From an uncultured Acidimicrobiales bacterium (GTDB lineage Bacteria > Actinomycetota > Acidimicrobiia > Acidimicrobiales > Aldehydirespiratoraceae): 64,000 nucleotides of DNA. This document shows positions 22,244 through 29,802 of this stretch, one piece after another; position 1 is the first letter of the stretch; every line of letters starts with the position of its first letter. A model generated the notes under the pieces. It was not told the origin of the DNA and did not search any database. It worked only from the letters and a program-made list of their open reading frames with translations. The translations under genes and the position numbers were made by a program. The stretch covers positions 124,001-188,000 of the forward strand of contig CATQHS010000001.1 of NCBI GenBank assembly GCA_958296055.1, written 5' to 3'.

Positions 22244-23230
22244 TCAGTCGGCGATGCGGCGGCCGGTTTCTACCAGGTTGATCTCCCAGATGACTTGGGC
22301 CAGGGCGTCGTCGGCGGAGACGGTGGGATAGCGCAGCGGGTTGTCGCCGGTGACGCAGGTGGGCAGCGGGGCGAGCATGAACCAGGGGGCGGGGTGGGCG
22401 AACTGCACCACCGAGTAGCGGTCGCCGGTCTGGCCGGGCGAGGCCGCCACCCGGTGCCGCCCGGCCGGGATCATCCCGTTGGTGAGGTGCTCGAGCATGA
22501 TCCCGGTGTTGACGATGGCGCCGCCCTCGGGCGGGACGGCGTCGGTCCAGCCGCCGGCGGTGCGGACCTGCAGGCCGGCGGCGGTGGCCCGGGGCAGGGC
22601 GGTGATCAGGTTGATGTCGCAGTGCTCGCCGGCCCAGACGTGCTCGCCGCCGGGGGCCAGGTCCATGGCCGGGTAGTGGATGGCTCGGGTCATGGTGGCG
22701 CCGTCGGCCACCATGCGGTCGAAGTAGTCCTCGTGCGCGCCCACCCCGGCGCCGATGATCCGCAGCACCCGCCGCTGCAGATCGGCCACCCGCCGGTGGA
22801 AGGCCAGCAGCAGCTCGCCCGCGCCGGGCAGGTCGTCGTCGGGCAGGCGGGGCGGCCCGTAGCGGAACGGGTGGCGCTCCCGCAGGGGGTGGCCCTCCGG
22901 CTTGGGGTCGCTCCAGTTGAGCATCTCCTTCCAGTCCGGGACGTCCGAGGAGGCCGCGGTCTCCACCGCCAGGCCGGTGTAGCCGGTCTGGCCGCTGGCC
23001 CCCTCCACCGTGTAGCGGTTTTTGCGCTCGGCGGGCAGCGAGAAGAACGCCTCCAGGCAGGCATAGGCCCGGTCGAGCAAGTCGACGGGCAGGTCGTGCT
23101 CGACGTACACGAACCCGGTGCGCAGGCTGCGCATGACCCCGTCGACCACCGCGGCCCGGGCCGCCCGGCCTCCTCCCTCGAAGGCCAGCAGATCGACGTC
23201 GAGGATCTCCGCGCCGCTCACTTCCCGCAC
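22244..23230 (-). CDS. 2-oxoglutarate/Fe(II) oxygenase, isopenicillin-N-synthase-like
   Basis: A 328-residue oxygenase of the IPNS-like superfamily, with the non-haem N domain and the 2OG-Fe(II) core. Iron ligands are H-x-D in G-E-H-C-D-I-N and the distal His in A-G-R-H-R-V; R-Y-S supplies the 2OG-binding Arg and Ser. The first start is a GTG; the in-frame GTG at 23221 is 7 nt after TAGCGT and gives the natural start S-G-A-E-I-L-D-V-D, so it is a serious alternative. Substrate unknown. Confidence 0.87.
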   Translation of the reverse strand: MREVSGAEILDVDLLAFEGGGRAARAAVVDGVMRSLRTGFVYVEHDLPVDLLDRAYACLEAFFSLPAERKNRYTVEGASGQTGYTGLAVETAASSDVPDWKEMLNWSDPKPEGHPLRERHPFRYGPPRLPDDDLPGAGELLLAFHRRVADLQRRVLRIIGAGVGAHEDYFDRMVADGATMTRAIHYPAMDLAPGGEHVWAGEHCDINLITALPRATAAGLQVRTAGGWTDAVPPEGGAIVNTGIMLEHLTNGMIPAGRHRVAASPGQTGDRYSVVQFAHPAPWFMLAPLPTCVTGDNPLRYPTVSADDALAQVIWEINLVETGRRIAD

Positions 23231-23282
23231 GCTACCCGCGCCCCTCTCCCCCGGTCCGGGAAGGCTGCAGGCCTGACGGGGG

Positions 23283-23957
23283 TTAGGGCTGATCGGGGAT
23301 GGCCCAGTCCACCGGGTCGCGGCCGGCCGCGGCCAGAGCCTGGTTGGCCCGGCTGAAGGGGCGGCTGCCGAAGAAGCCCCGCGGCGCCGACAGCGGCGAC
23401 GGGTGAGCCGACTCGATGATGGCGTGGCGGCCGGTGTCGATCAGCGCCTTCTTGCGGCGGGCGTAAGAGCCCCACAGGATGAACACCACCGTCTCGGGCT
23501 TGGCCGACACGGCCCGGATCACCTCGTCGGTGAACGTCTCCCAGCCCCGCCGCTGGTGGCTGCCAGCCCGGCGGGCCCGCACGGTGAGAGTGGCGTTGAG
23601 CAGCAGCACCCCCTGGCGGGCCCAGTGCTCAAGCGAGCCGTGGCTCGGAACCGGGACCCCGAGGTCTTTGTGGAGCTCGGTCTGGATGTTCTCCAGCGAC
23701 GGGGGCACGGTCACGCCGGGGCGCACCGAGAAGCACAGCCCGTGGGCCTGGCCGGGCCCGTGATAGGGGTCCTGGCCCAGGATCATCACCTTCACCGACT
23801 CGTACGGGGTGAGGTGCAGGGCGGCGAACACCTCGTCGTGGGCCGGGTACACCGTGTTCCGGGACCGCTCGGTGTGGACGAACTCCTGGAGTTGCCTCCA
23901 GTAGGGCTTGTCGAACTCGGCTCTCAGCACCGGGTTCCAGTCGGTCTTGGCCGCCAT
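23283..23957 (-). CDS. ung: Uracil-DNA glycosylase, family 1
   Basis: A 224-residue UDG. The water-activating loop G-Q-D-P-Y-H-G-P-G-Q-A and the minor-groove loop H-P-S-P-L-S-A are intact, with L-N-A-T-L-T-V and F-I-L-W-G between them. It removes uracil from DNA at the start of base-excision repair. TAAGGT lies 8 nt before the ATG. It is the only clear housekeeping DNA repair gene in this window. Confidence 0.96.
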   Translation of the reverse strand: MAAKTDWNPVLRAEFDKPYWRQLQEFVHTERSRNTVYPAHDEVFAALHLTPYESVKVMILGQDPYHGPGQAHGLCFSVRPGVTVPPSLENIQTELHKDLGVPVPSHGSLEHWARQGVLLLNATLTVRARRAGSHQRRGWETFTDEVIRAVSAKPETVVFILWGSYARRKKALIDTGRHAIIESAHPSPLSAPRGFFGSRPFSRANQALAAAGRDPVDWAIPDQP

Positions 23958-23990
23958 CGCCGCCGACCTTAGACCCCGGCGCCCGCCGAC

Positions 23991-24995
23991 TCAGGCCGGC
24001 CGGGTTCCGACGATGCTGGCCCGCTCCATGACCCGGCTTTCGGGGTAGTAGTCGCTGACCGCGTAGTGCTGGACCGAGCGGTTGTCCCAGAACACCACCG
24101 TGTCGGGCGCCCACCGCACCCGGTACTGGTATTCGGGCATTCCGGCCTGGCCGGCCAGGAACTTCACCAGTTCCCGGCTCTCGTCGGGGTCGAGGCCCTC
24201 GATGAAGGCGGTGAAGAAGCAGTTGACGAAGATCAGCTTGCGGCCCGTCTCGGGGTGGGTGCACACCACCGGGTGGCGAACCTGCGGGTAGCGGGACCGG
24301 AACTCGGCCTCCTGGCCCTTGGGCACCATGTGACCGAAAGCCTGGGCGAAGTCGTGCACCGCCCACAGGCCGTCGATGCGCTCCTTGACCTCGTCGCCGA
24401 GGCCGTCGTAGGCGGCGCACATGTCGGCGAAGAGGGTGTCGCCCCCGGTGGGGGGCACATGGACGGCGTGCAGCACCGCGCCCATGGAGGGGATCGCCCG
24501 CCAAGTCACGTCGTGGTGCCAGCAGTTCTCGAACCCGCCGGTGGCGGCCCCCTTCTCGAAGCGGACCAGCTCGGGGTGCTCGGGGTTGCCGATGATGAAC
24601 GGATGGATCTCCAGCTTGCCGAAGCGGCGGGCGAAGGCCGTGTGCTGGGCCGAGGTGAGGGGCTGGTCCCGGAAGACGATCACCTTGTAGTCGAGCAGGG
24701 CTTGGCGGATCTCGGCGATGACGGGTTCTTCGACATCGCCGGTGAGGTCGACGCCGGTGATCTCGGCCCCCAGCGTCGCCCCCTGGGGGGTTACTTCGAT
24801 GTGATCGAAATCGGGGCGGGCCAGCCGGGTCCGCTCGGCGGCGAGATGGACCCAGGGGCCGGCCTCCACCATGTAGGAGGTGAGGGTGATCCGGCCCGGG
24901 ACGATGCCGCTGGCCGGGTCGGCGACCCCGGGCGCGTCGGCTGATTCGGGCTCGTTGGCAGATTCGGCGACGGCGGTTTCGGCGATCGCGGTCAC
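23991..24995 (-). CDS. TauD/TfdA family 2-oxoglutarate dioxygenase
   Basis: A 334-residue dioxygenase. Iron ligands are H and D in C-W-H-H-D-V-T-W and the distal His in N-R-S-V-Q-H-Y-A-V, with a 2OG-binding Arg near the end. Family members release sulphite from taurine or alkyl sulphates, or cleave 2,4-D and other ethers. The frame is open further upstream to 25076, but TAATCT lies 7 nt before the GTG at 24995. An internal ATG (24872) would also keep the core domain. Confidence 0.88.
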   Translation of the reverse strand: MTAIAETAVAESANEPESADAPGVADPASGIVPGRITLTSYMVEAGPWVHLAAERTRLARPDFDHIEVTPQGATLGAEITGVDLTGDVEEPVIAEIRQALLDYKVIVFRDQPLTSAQHTAFARRFGKLEIHPFIIGNPEHPELVRFEKGAATGGFENCWHHDVTWRAIPSMGAVLHAVHVPPTGGDTLFADMCAAYDGLGDEVKERIDGLWAVHDFAQAFGHMVPKGQEAEFRSRYPQVRHPVVCTHPETGRKLIFVNCFFTAFIEGLDPDESRELVKFLAGQAGMPEYQYRVRWAPDTVVFWDNRSVQHYAVSDYYPESRVMERASIVGTRPA

Positions 24996-25002
24996 GGCCG
25001 GG

Positions 25003-25008
25003 AGATTA
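25003..25008 (-). promoter_or_regulatory. Leaderless -10 element of the TauD-like gene
   Basis: TAATCT on the minus strand, 7 nt before the GTG at 24995. It is the best TANNNT match in the divergent gap shared with the HNH nuclease gene and is the main reason for preferring that start. Confidence 0.5.
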
Positions 25009-25070
25009 GCTAGGTTTGAGGAGATTCCGCAGTCTCGACGGGGTGGCGGTTCAGAGGGGTCGAAGGGTTG

Positions 25071-26114
25071 ATGCATCGGGTTGTCTTGGCGGTCTATTTC
25101 GCCCTTTCGCTGGCTGCCGCGCCAGCCTCGACCCCGGCTCTCGACCCGCCGTCCGCCCTGCCGGTCTTCGTTGATCCTTTAGGCGCGGAACCTCTGGAGC
25201 CCATAGAGGCCCCGGCAGTAGAGGCACAGGCGGAATCGGCGGTGCCCGAACCGGCGGTGACGGCACCGACTCTTGCCCCGCCGGCCCCAGAGCCCACGCC
25301 CGGGCCGGCGCCGACCACAGAATCGGCCGCCGACCCGCCGGTTGCCGCGGTCGTGACCCAGGACGCTCCGCCCGCTCCCGCTGCCGTCGGGCAAACCCCA
25401 GAGACGACGCCGCTGGCGGTTGCGGCCGCCGGTGCTGGCTTCGTTGACTTGACGGTTGAGCCGGAACAATCGAGGCCCAGCCCGCTGCCTGACCGGCCCC
25501 GTTGGACCGACGCCGTAGACGAAGCGCTCGGATGGAGAACCGACACCTGCAAGTTCGCCTATTACGCGGTCGGGCCGCGGGACTGCCGCGGCGACGTCCA
25601 CCGCGACCATCTCGTCGCCTGGGCCGAGGCGTGGGATTCCGGGCTCGGCTTTGCCGACGCCGAAGGGTGGTATCTGGACGACGACAATCTGTGGGTGATG
25701 CCAGCCGGGGAGAACATCTCCAAGTCCGACGAAGATCCGGCCGAATGGAAGCCCCGAGACCCCGCCGACTGGTGCCGCTACGCCCGAAACTGGATCGCGG
25801 TCAAAGCGGCATGGAGCCTCACCGCCGATCAGGCCGAAGCCGACGCCCTCCGAGAGATGCTCTTCACCTGCACCGGCGCCCTGCCGCCGGAACCCGCCGC
25901 CGACACCCTGGACGCAGCGTCGCCGCCGGAATCAGCCGACAGCTCGGGCCAGCCGCCGGATGCCCCGGATTTGGACGAGCAGCTACAAGAGGTGCGGTCG
26001 ACCCCGTGCGGTGAATGGGGTGCCGAAGAGCGAGCCATTGCCCGACAAGCCCCCGCCGGATTCGACTGGGGCCGCCGAGACGGCGACAACGACGGCACTC
26101 CCTGCGATATATAG
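25071..26114 (+). CDS. Secreted HNH nuclease (GmrSD C-terminal/DUF1524-like) with Excalibur-type tail
   Basis: A 347-residue exported protein. A signal peptide (M-H-R-V-V-L-A-V-Y-F-A-L-S-L-A-A-A) is followed by a Pro/Ala/Thr-rich linker to about residue 145. The nuclease domain has V-H-R-D-H-L-V-A-W-A-E-A-W, D-D-N-L-W-V, I-S-K-S-D-E-D-P-A-E-W-K-P and W-C-R-Y-A-R-N-W-I-A-V-K, the pattern of extracellular actinobacterial DUF1524 HNH proteins. The C-terminus D-G-D-N-D-G-T-P-C matches the calcium-binding Excalibur motif. It probably degrades external DNA. The ATG at 25071 follows an overlapping TTG. Confidence 0.85.
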   Translation: MHRVVLAVYFALSLAAAPASTPALDPPSALPVFVDPLGAEPLEPIEAPAVEAQAESAVPEPAVTAPTLAPPAPEPTPGPAPTTESAADPPVAAVVTQDAPPAPAAVGQTPETTPLAVAAAGAGFVDLTVEPEQSRPSPLPDRPRWTDAVDEALGWRTDTCKFAYYAVGPRDCRGDVHRDHLVAWAEAWDSGLGFADAEGWYLDDDNLWVMPAGENISKSDEDPAEWKPRDPADWCRYARNWIAVKAAWSLTADQAEADALREMLFTCTGALPPEPAADTLDAASPPESADSSGQPPDAPDLDEQLQEVRSTPCGEWGAEERAIARQAPAGFDWGRRDGDNDGTPCDI

Positions 26115-26186
26115 CGGGCCGAACGCGGCCACCCGCCGCCGCTCGCCCGGCGCTGCCCCGGTCGCCGGTAGCTTCAGGGGGAAGGT

Positions 26187-26969
26187 ATGAGCACCTCAGT
26201 CGCCCCTGCCAGCCCGGTAGAGCCTGTGCGCGCCGTCGATCTGACCGTGCGCTTCGGGTCGATCACCGCCCTCGACGGCGTGCGCCACGCCTTCGGGCCG
26301 GGCACGACCACTGCGGTGATGGGGCCCAACGGGGCGGGCAAGACCACCCTGCTGGAGTGCCTGGCCGGGCTGCTGCGGCCCAGTTCGGGCCGGGTGACCG
26401 GCGCGCCGGACCGGGTGGGCTACGTCCGCCAGCAGCCCCCTCTGGTATGGATGCCCCTGACCGCCCGGGAGGTCCTGGCCATGGGCCGCTACCGGGCCCG
26501 GGGGCTGATCGGCCGGCTCACCGCCGCCGACCGGGCCGTAATGCGGGCCGCGGCCGACCGCCTCGACGTGGCCGATCTCCTGAGCCGACCCTACGGCGAC
26601 CTGAGCGACGGCCAGCGCCAGCGGGTGGTGATCGCCCAGGCTCTGGCCCTCGAACCGGGCCTGTTGCTGCTGGACGAGCCCATCAGCGGCCTGGATCTGC
26701 CCAGCCAGGAGCGCATCCTGGCCGTGCTGGACGAGAGCGCGGCCTCAGGCCTGGCGGTGGTGGTCACCACTCATCATCTTGATGAGGCCCGCCACTGTCA
26801 TGAGGTGCTGCTGCTGGCCCACCGGCTGGTGGCCGCGGGCCCGCCCGAAGAGGTGCTGACCCCTGACTGGCTCCGGGAGACGTTCGGGCCCCGCACCCTG
26901 GGCGACCACGATCGCCACGACCACGACCACTCCCTGTTGGTCCTCGACGACCACGGCCATTCCCACTGA
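26187..26969 (+). CDS. znuC: Zinc/manganese ABC transporter ATP-binding protein (ZnuC-like)
   Basis: A 260-residue ABC ATPase. Walker A is G-P-N-G-A-G-K-T-T, the signature L-S-D-G-Q-R-Q-R and Walker B L-L-L-L-D-E-P. The C-terminus is His/Asp-rich (D-H-D-R-H-D-H-D-H and H-G-H-S-H), as in many zinc transport ATPases. GGGGGAAGG precedes the ATG. No permease or binding protein is adjacent; the only metal permease and binding protein in the window, at 41.5-43.5 kb, lack an ATPase, so the two parts may work together. Confidence 0.87.
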   Translation: MSTSVAPASPVEPVRAVDLTVRFGSITALDGVRHAFGPGTTTAVMGPNGAGKTTLLECLAGLLRPSSGRVTGAPDRVGYVRQQPPLVWMPLTAREVLAMGRYRARGLIGRLTAADRAVMRAAADRLDVADLLSRPYGDLSDGQRQRVVIAQALALEPGLLLLDEPISGLDLPSQERILAVLDESAASGLAVVVTTHHLDEARHCHEVLLLAHRLVAAGPPEEVLTPDWLRETFGPRTLGDHDRHDHDHSLLVLDDHGHSH

Positions 26970-26978
26970 GAGCGGCCG

Positions 26979-27129
26979 GTGACCGTCGAACGCTGCGACG
27001 CGGCCCCGGCGGTCGGTAGGCCGAGCCGGGGGTCGCGGCGGTGACCGTGGAGCGCTGCGACGCGGCCACGGCGGTCAGCCGGACGGGTCGGGGGTCGCAG
27101 CGGTGACCGTGGAGCGCTGCGACGTGGCC
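26979..27129 (+). repeat. Three tandem 62-bp units carrying copies of a gene start
   Basis: GTG at 26979, 27041 and 27103 begin near-identical segments encoding V-T-V-E-R-C-D-x-A, exactly 62 bp apart. The third is the start of the flavoprotein gene. Each of the first two opens a 21-codon frame whose TGA overlaps the next GTG (GTGA), because 62 = 3 x 21 - 1. The result is a chain of two mini-frames coupled to the real gene. Confidence 0.85.
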
Positions 27130-28437
27130 GTGATCGGGGCCGGGCCGGCCGGGGCGGCCACGGCCATAGAAGCGGCCCGGGGCGGGGCTGAGGTGGTGAT
27201 GTTCGAGAAGGCCCAGGCCGGGCGGGACAAGGTGTGCGGCGACGGGCTCACCCCCCGGGCGGTGGCCGCGCTCGACGATCTGGGCGTGGCCCTCGACGGG
27301 GCTCACCGCATCGACGGGTTGCGGATGATCGCGGGCCGGGTCCGGCGCGAGCTGCCGTGGCCCGCCAGCGGGCGCTTCGGCCCCCACGGCGCGGTCTGGC
27401 CCCGCCGGGAGCTGGACAAGCGCCTGGTGGAAGCGGCCGCCGAAGCCGGAGCGATGGTGGTGTGGGAGACCGAGGCCCTGCCGGTGGTAGAAGCCGACGG
27501 CTCGGTGACCGGGGTGGACGCCGGGGGCCGGAGATGGGCGGCCGGTCTAGTGGTGGTGGCTGCCGGGGCTCAGGGGGCAGCGGCCCGGATGCTGGGGGCC
27601 GGGCGCGACGCGGCCGAGCCCTTCGGCCTGGCCATCCGGACTTACGCCCCCAGCCCCCGCCACGACGACCGCTACCTGGAGGCCTGCCTCACCCTGCGCG
27701 ACGACCGCGGCGCCCAGGTGCCCGGCTACGGCTGGATGTTCCCGGCCGGCGACGGCACCGTGAACATCGGGGTCGGAGCCCTGTCCACCATGCGGGGCTT
27801 CCGCCGGCTCAACCTCAATCGGCTGCTGGAGGGTTACCGGGCCCAGGTGGCCGGCGAGTGGGGGCTGGGCGAGAGCCTGGAGCGGCCCCGGGCCTGGCGG
27901 CTGCCCATGAGCGCCGTCCGCCGCCACGGGCCGGGCTGGGTGGCGGTGGGGGACGCGGCCGGGCTGATCAACCCCATGAACGGCGAGGGCATCGACTACG
28001 GGCTGGAGTCGGGGATGCTGGCCGCGTCGCTGTTCTTGGCCGACCCGGCCACGGCTCCCGGCGCCTACGACCGGGCCCTGGCCCAGCGCTTCGACCGGTT
28101 CCTGCGCACCGGCCGCCGGTTCAGCTTCCTGATCGGCCACCCCTGGATCTTGCGCAGCGGGCTGCGCTTGGCCGTCGGATCGGAGGCGGTGGCCAACATC
28201 ACCTTGCAGGTGATGGGCAACCTGATCGACGACGACTCCCCCGGCGCGGCCGGCCGGGTGCTGCGCCTAGCCGACCGGGCCCTAGCCGCCACCGACAACC
28301 GCCTCCGCCGCAGCCACGCCCGCCGGTCAGGTTATCCAGCGAACGTCGCGGCCAACGAGGACTTGTCCGAGGACGACGCCACGGATTTGGCGGTCAATGA
28401 GGTCAGGGCGGTGCGCCGCCGTCGTCGATCACGCTGA
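27103..28437 (+). CDS. Geranylgeranyl reductase family FAD-dependent oxidoreductase
   Basis: A 444-residue flavoprotein. The Rossmann motif V-I-G-A-G-P-A-G-A-A-T-A is near the N-terminus, and A-V-G-D-A-A-G-L-I-N-P-M-N-G-E-G near residue 285 is the second FAD contact. The family hydrogenates isoprenoid chains of menaquinone or polar lipids. The usual length is about 400. The last 35-40 residues look foreign (E-D-L-S-E-D-D-A-T-D-L-A then a run of Arg) with less GC-biased codons, and may be the tail of an antitoxin fused by a deletion, since a truncated PIN toxin follows at once. Confidence 0.85.
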   Translation: MTVERCDVAVIGAGPAGAATAIEAARGGAEVVMFEKAQAGRDKVCGDGLTPRAVAALDDLGVALDGAHRIDGLRMIAGRVRRELPWPASGRFGPHGAVWPRRELDKRLVEAAAEAGAMVVWETEALPVVEADGSVTGVDAGGRRWAAGLVVVAAGAQGAAARMLGAGRDAAEPFGLAIRTYAPSPRHDDRYLEACLTLRDDRGAQVPGYGWMFPAGDGTVNIGVGALSTMRGFRRLNLNRLLEGYRAQVAGEWGLGESLERPRAWRLPMSAVRRHGPGWVAVGDAAGLINPMNGEGIDYGLESGMLAASLFLADPATAPGAYDRALAQRFDRFLRTGRRFSFLIGHPWILRSGLRLAVGSEAVANITLQVMGNLIDDDSPGAAGRVLRLADRALAATDNRLRRSHARRSGYPANVAANEDLSEDDATDLAVNEVRAVRRRRRSR

Positions 28438-28446
28438 TTCATCTTG

Positions 28447-28557
28447 ATGCGGGTTGTGCTGGACGCGAACGTGTTCGTGTCGGCTGCGATCCAACGGGAC
28501 ACACAGACAACCTGTGACTGGCCAGGTCTCGCGCCCTCTACGGCTGGCTGTCAATGA
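28447..28557 (+). pseudogene. PIN-domain (VapC-like) toxin remnant
   Basis: A 36-codon frame starts M-R-V-V-L-D-A-N-V-F-V-S-A, the first beta-strand of a PIN ribonuclease with its first catalytic Asp. After about residue 18 it departs from the family and ends where the convergent GcvT-family gene begins. A full VapC has about 130 residues, so this is a 5' remnant. It begins 9 nt after the upstream stop, the spacing expected after an antitoxin gene. Confidence 0.6.
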
Positions 28558-29662
28558 AGGGCAGGGGGGTTACCAGTCCCGATCTCACGCCGGTTGGGTC
28601 GTGTACTGCCACCTCGGCGCCGGGGCGGTGGTGGGGCGCGTCGAGCACGGCCACGCCGATGTTGCGGCCCAGCCTCGGGGAGCGGGCCGCGGCTCTCACG
28701 GTGCCTGCCGGGCGGCCTGAAACGGTGACCGGCCAGGGGTGCTCGGGGGGTGCCACCGGGCCGCCGTCGATGAATACCCCCACCCGGCGACGCCGGGGCC
28801 CGATCCGCCGGATCTCGGCCAAGGCGGCGCGGCCGATGAAATCGACCCCCGAGTCCAGGTCGACGAAGCGCTCCAGGCCGGCCTCGAACGGGTCGCTGTC
28901 GTCGAGGGTGTCGGCCCTATAGGACAGCAGGCCGCTCTCCATGCGCTCGGTGTAGTTGGGGGCGCCGGGGCCGATGCCGCAGGGCCGGCCCGCCTCAGCC
29001 ACCAGCCGCCACAGGTCGCTCCCCCGCTCCCGGCCCCGCAGGTAGATCTCGAAGCCCCCCTGCCCGGACCAGCCGGAGCGGCCCAGGAGCACCTCGATGC
29101 CGTCCACCGCCGCCGGGCGGAACCGGAAGCGGGGCAGGCCCCGGACCCAGTCGCCGAACAGGCTGGCCACCACATCGGCGGCCCGGGGGCCCTGAACGGC
29201 CAGCGGGAACACGTCGGGCTGGGTCACCTCGGCGTCCAGGCCCCGCTCGGCCCCCACCGCCCGGCACCAGAACAGCATGTCGCTGTCGGCCAGCGACAGC
29301 CACCAGCGGTCCTCGTCCACCCGCAGCGCCACCGGGTCGTTCATCAGCCGGCCCCGGTGGTCGACCATGGGGGCGTACTTGGCCCGGCCCAGCGCCATGC
29401 CGGTCAGGTCGCGGCACACCACGGCCTGGGCCAGCGCCCCGGCGTCGGGGCCGGTCAGCTCCACCTGCACCTGGCAGGCCACGTCCCACATGGCCACGGC
29501 CTCGATCAGCCGCCAGTACTCCGCCTCGTCGTCGCCGTAGGAGGTCGGCATCCAAGTGTGGTTGTAGACGGAGAAGGAAACGGCCCCGGCGGCCACCGTC
29601 TCGGCGAAGAAAGGCGACTTGGCCACCCGGGTGCCGAAGGTGAGGCCGAGCCGGCCGTTCAT
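28538..29662 (-). CDS. GcvT-family aminomethyltransferase, DmdA-like (DMSP demethylase type)
   Basis: A 374-residue tetrahydrofolate-dependent methyltransferase-fold protein. Its order of motifs follows DMSP demethylase DmdA closely: S-V-Y-N-H-T-W-M-P-T, M-W-D-V-A-C-Q-V-Q-V-E, M-V-D-H-R-G-R-L-M-N-D-P-V, S-L-A-D-S-D, F-P-L-A-V-Q-G-P and G-Q-G-G-F-E-I-Y. It differs from T-protein of glycine cleavage in length and context. A strong GGAGGT lies 7 nt before the ATG and is duplicated 42 bp upstream. Related subgroups with other methyl donors exist, so the substrate is not certain. Confidence 0.65.
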   Translation of the reverse strand: MNGRLGLTFGTRVAKSPFFAETVAAGAVSFSVYNHTWMPTSYGDDEAEYWRLIEAVAMWDVACQVQVELTGPDAGALAQAVVCRDLTGMALGRAKYAPMVDHRGRLMNDPVALRVDEDRWWLSLADSDMLFWCRAVGAERGLDAEVTQPDVFPLAVQGPRAADVVASLFGDWVRGLPRFRFRPAAVDGIEVLLGRSGWSGQGGFEIYLRGRERGSDLWRLVAEAGRPCGIGPGAPNYTERMESGLLSYRADTLDDSDPFEAGLERFVDLDSGVDFIGRAALAEIRRIGPRRRRVGVFIDGGPVAPPEHPWPVTVSGRPAGTVRAAARSPRLGRNIGVAVLDAPHHRPGAEVAVHDPTGVRSGLVTPLPFIDSQP

Positions 29663-29739
29663 TCGCTGACCTCCGAGGTTGAGGTCGAGCGGGCTGCCGC
29701 CCGAGCGCTGACCTCCGGGGCGGTAACGTAGCGCTTCCC

Positions 29740-29802
29740 ATGGCCCGAGGCAGGATCATCGCTCGGTTCGCCCGGCGGACGGCGGCTGCTTCCGGCCGGT
29801 GA
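29740..29802 (+). other. 20-codon upstream frame coupled to the carboxyltransferase gene
   Basis: ATG at 29740 opens a short basic frame (M-A-R-G-R-I-I-A-R-F-A-R-R) whose TGA overlaps the GTG of the carboxyltransferase gene (GTGA). No ribosome-binding site is evident for the GTG itself, so translation may depend on this frame. Whether it is made is unknown. Confidence 0.35.

Noticed and set aside
26979-27040. Promoter iterons upstream of the flavoprotein
   Set aside because: The repeated unit includes coding sequence of the gene start itself, so duplication of the start region explains it better than regulator-binding iterons.
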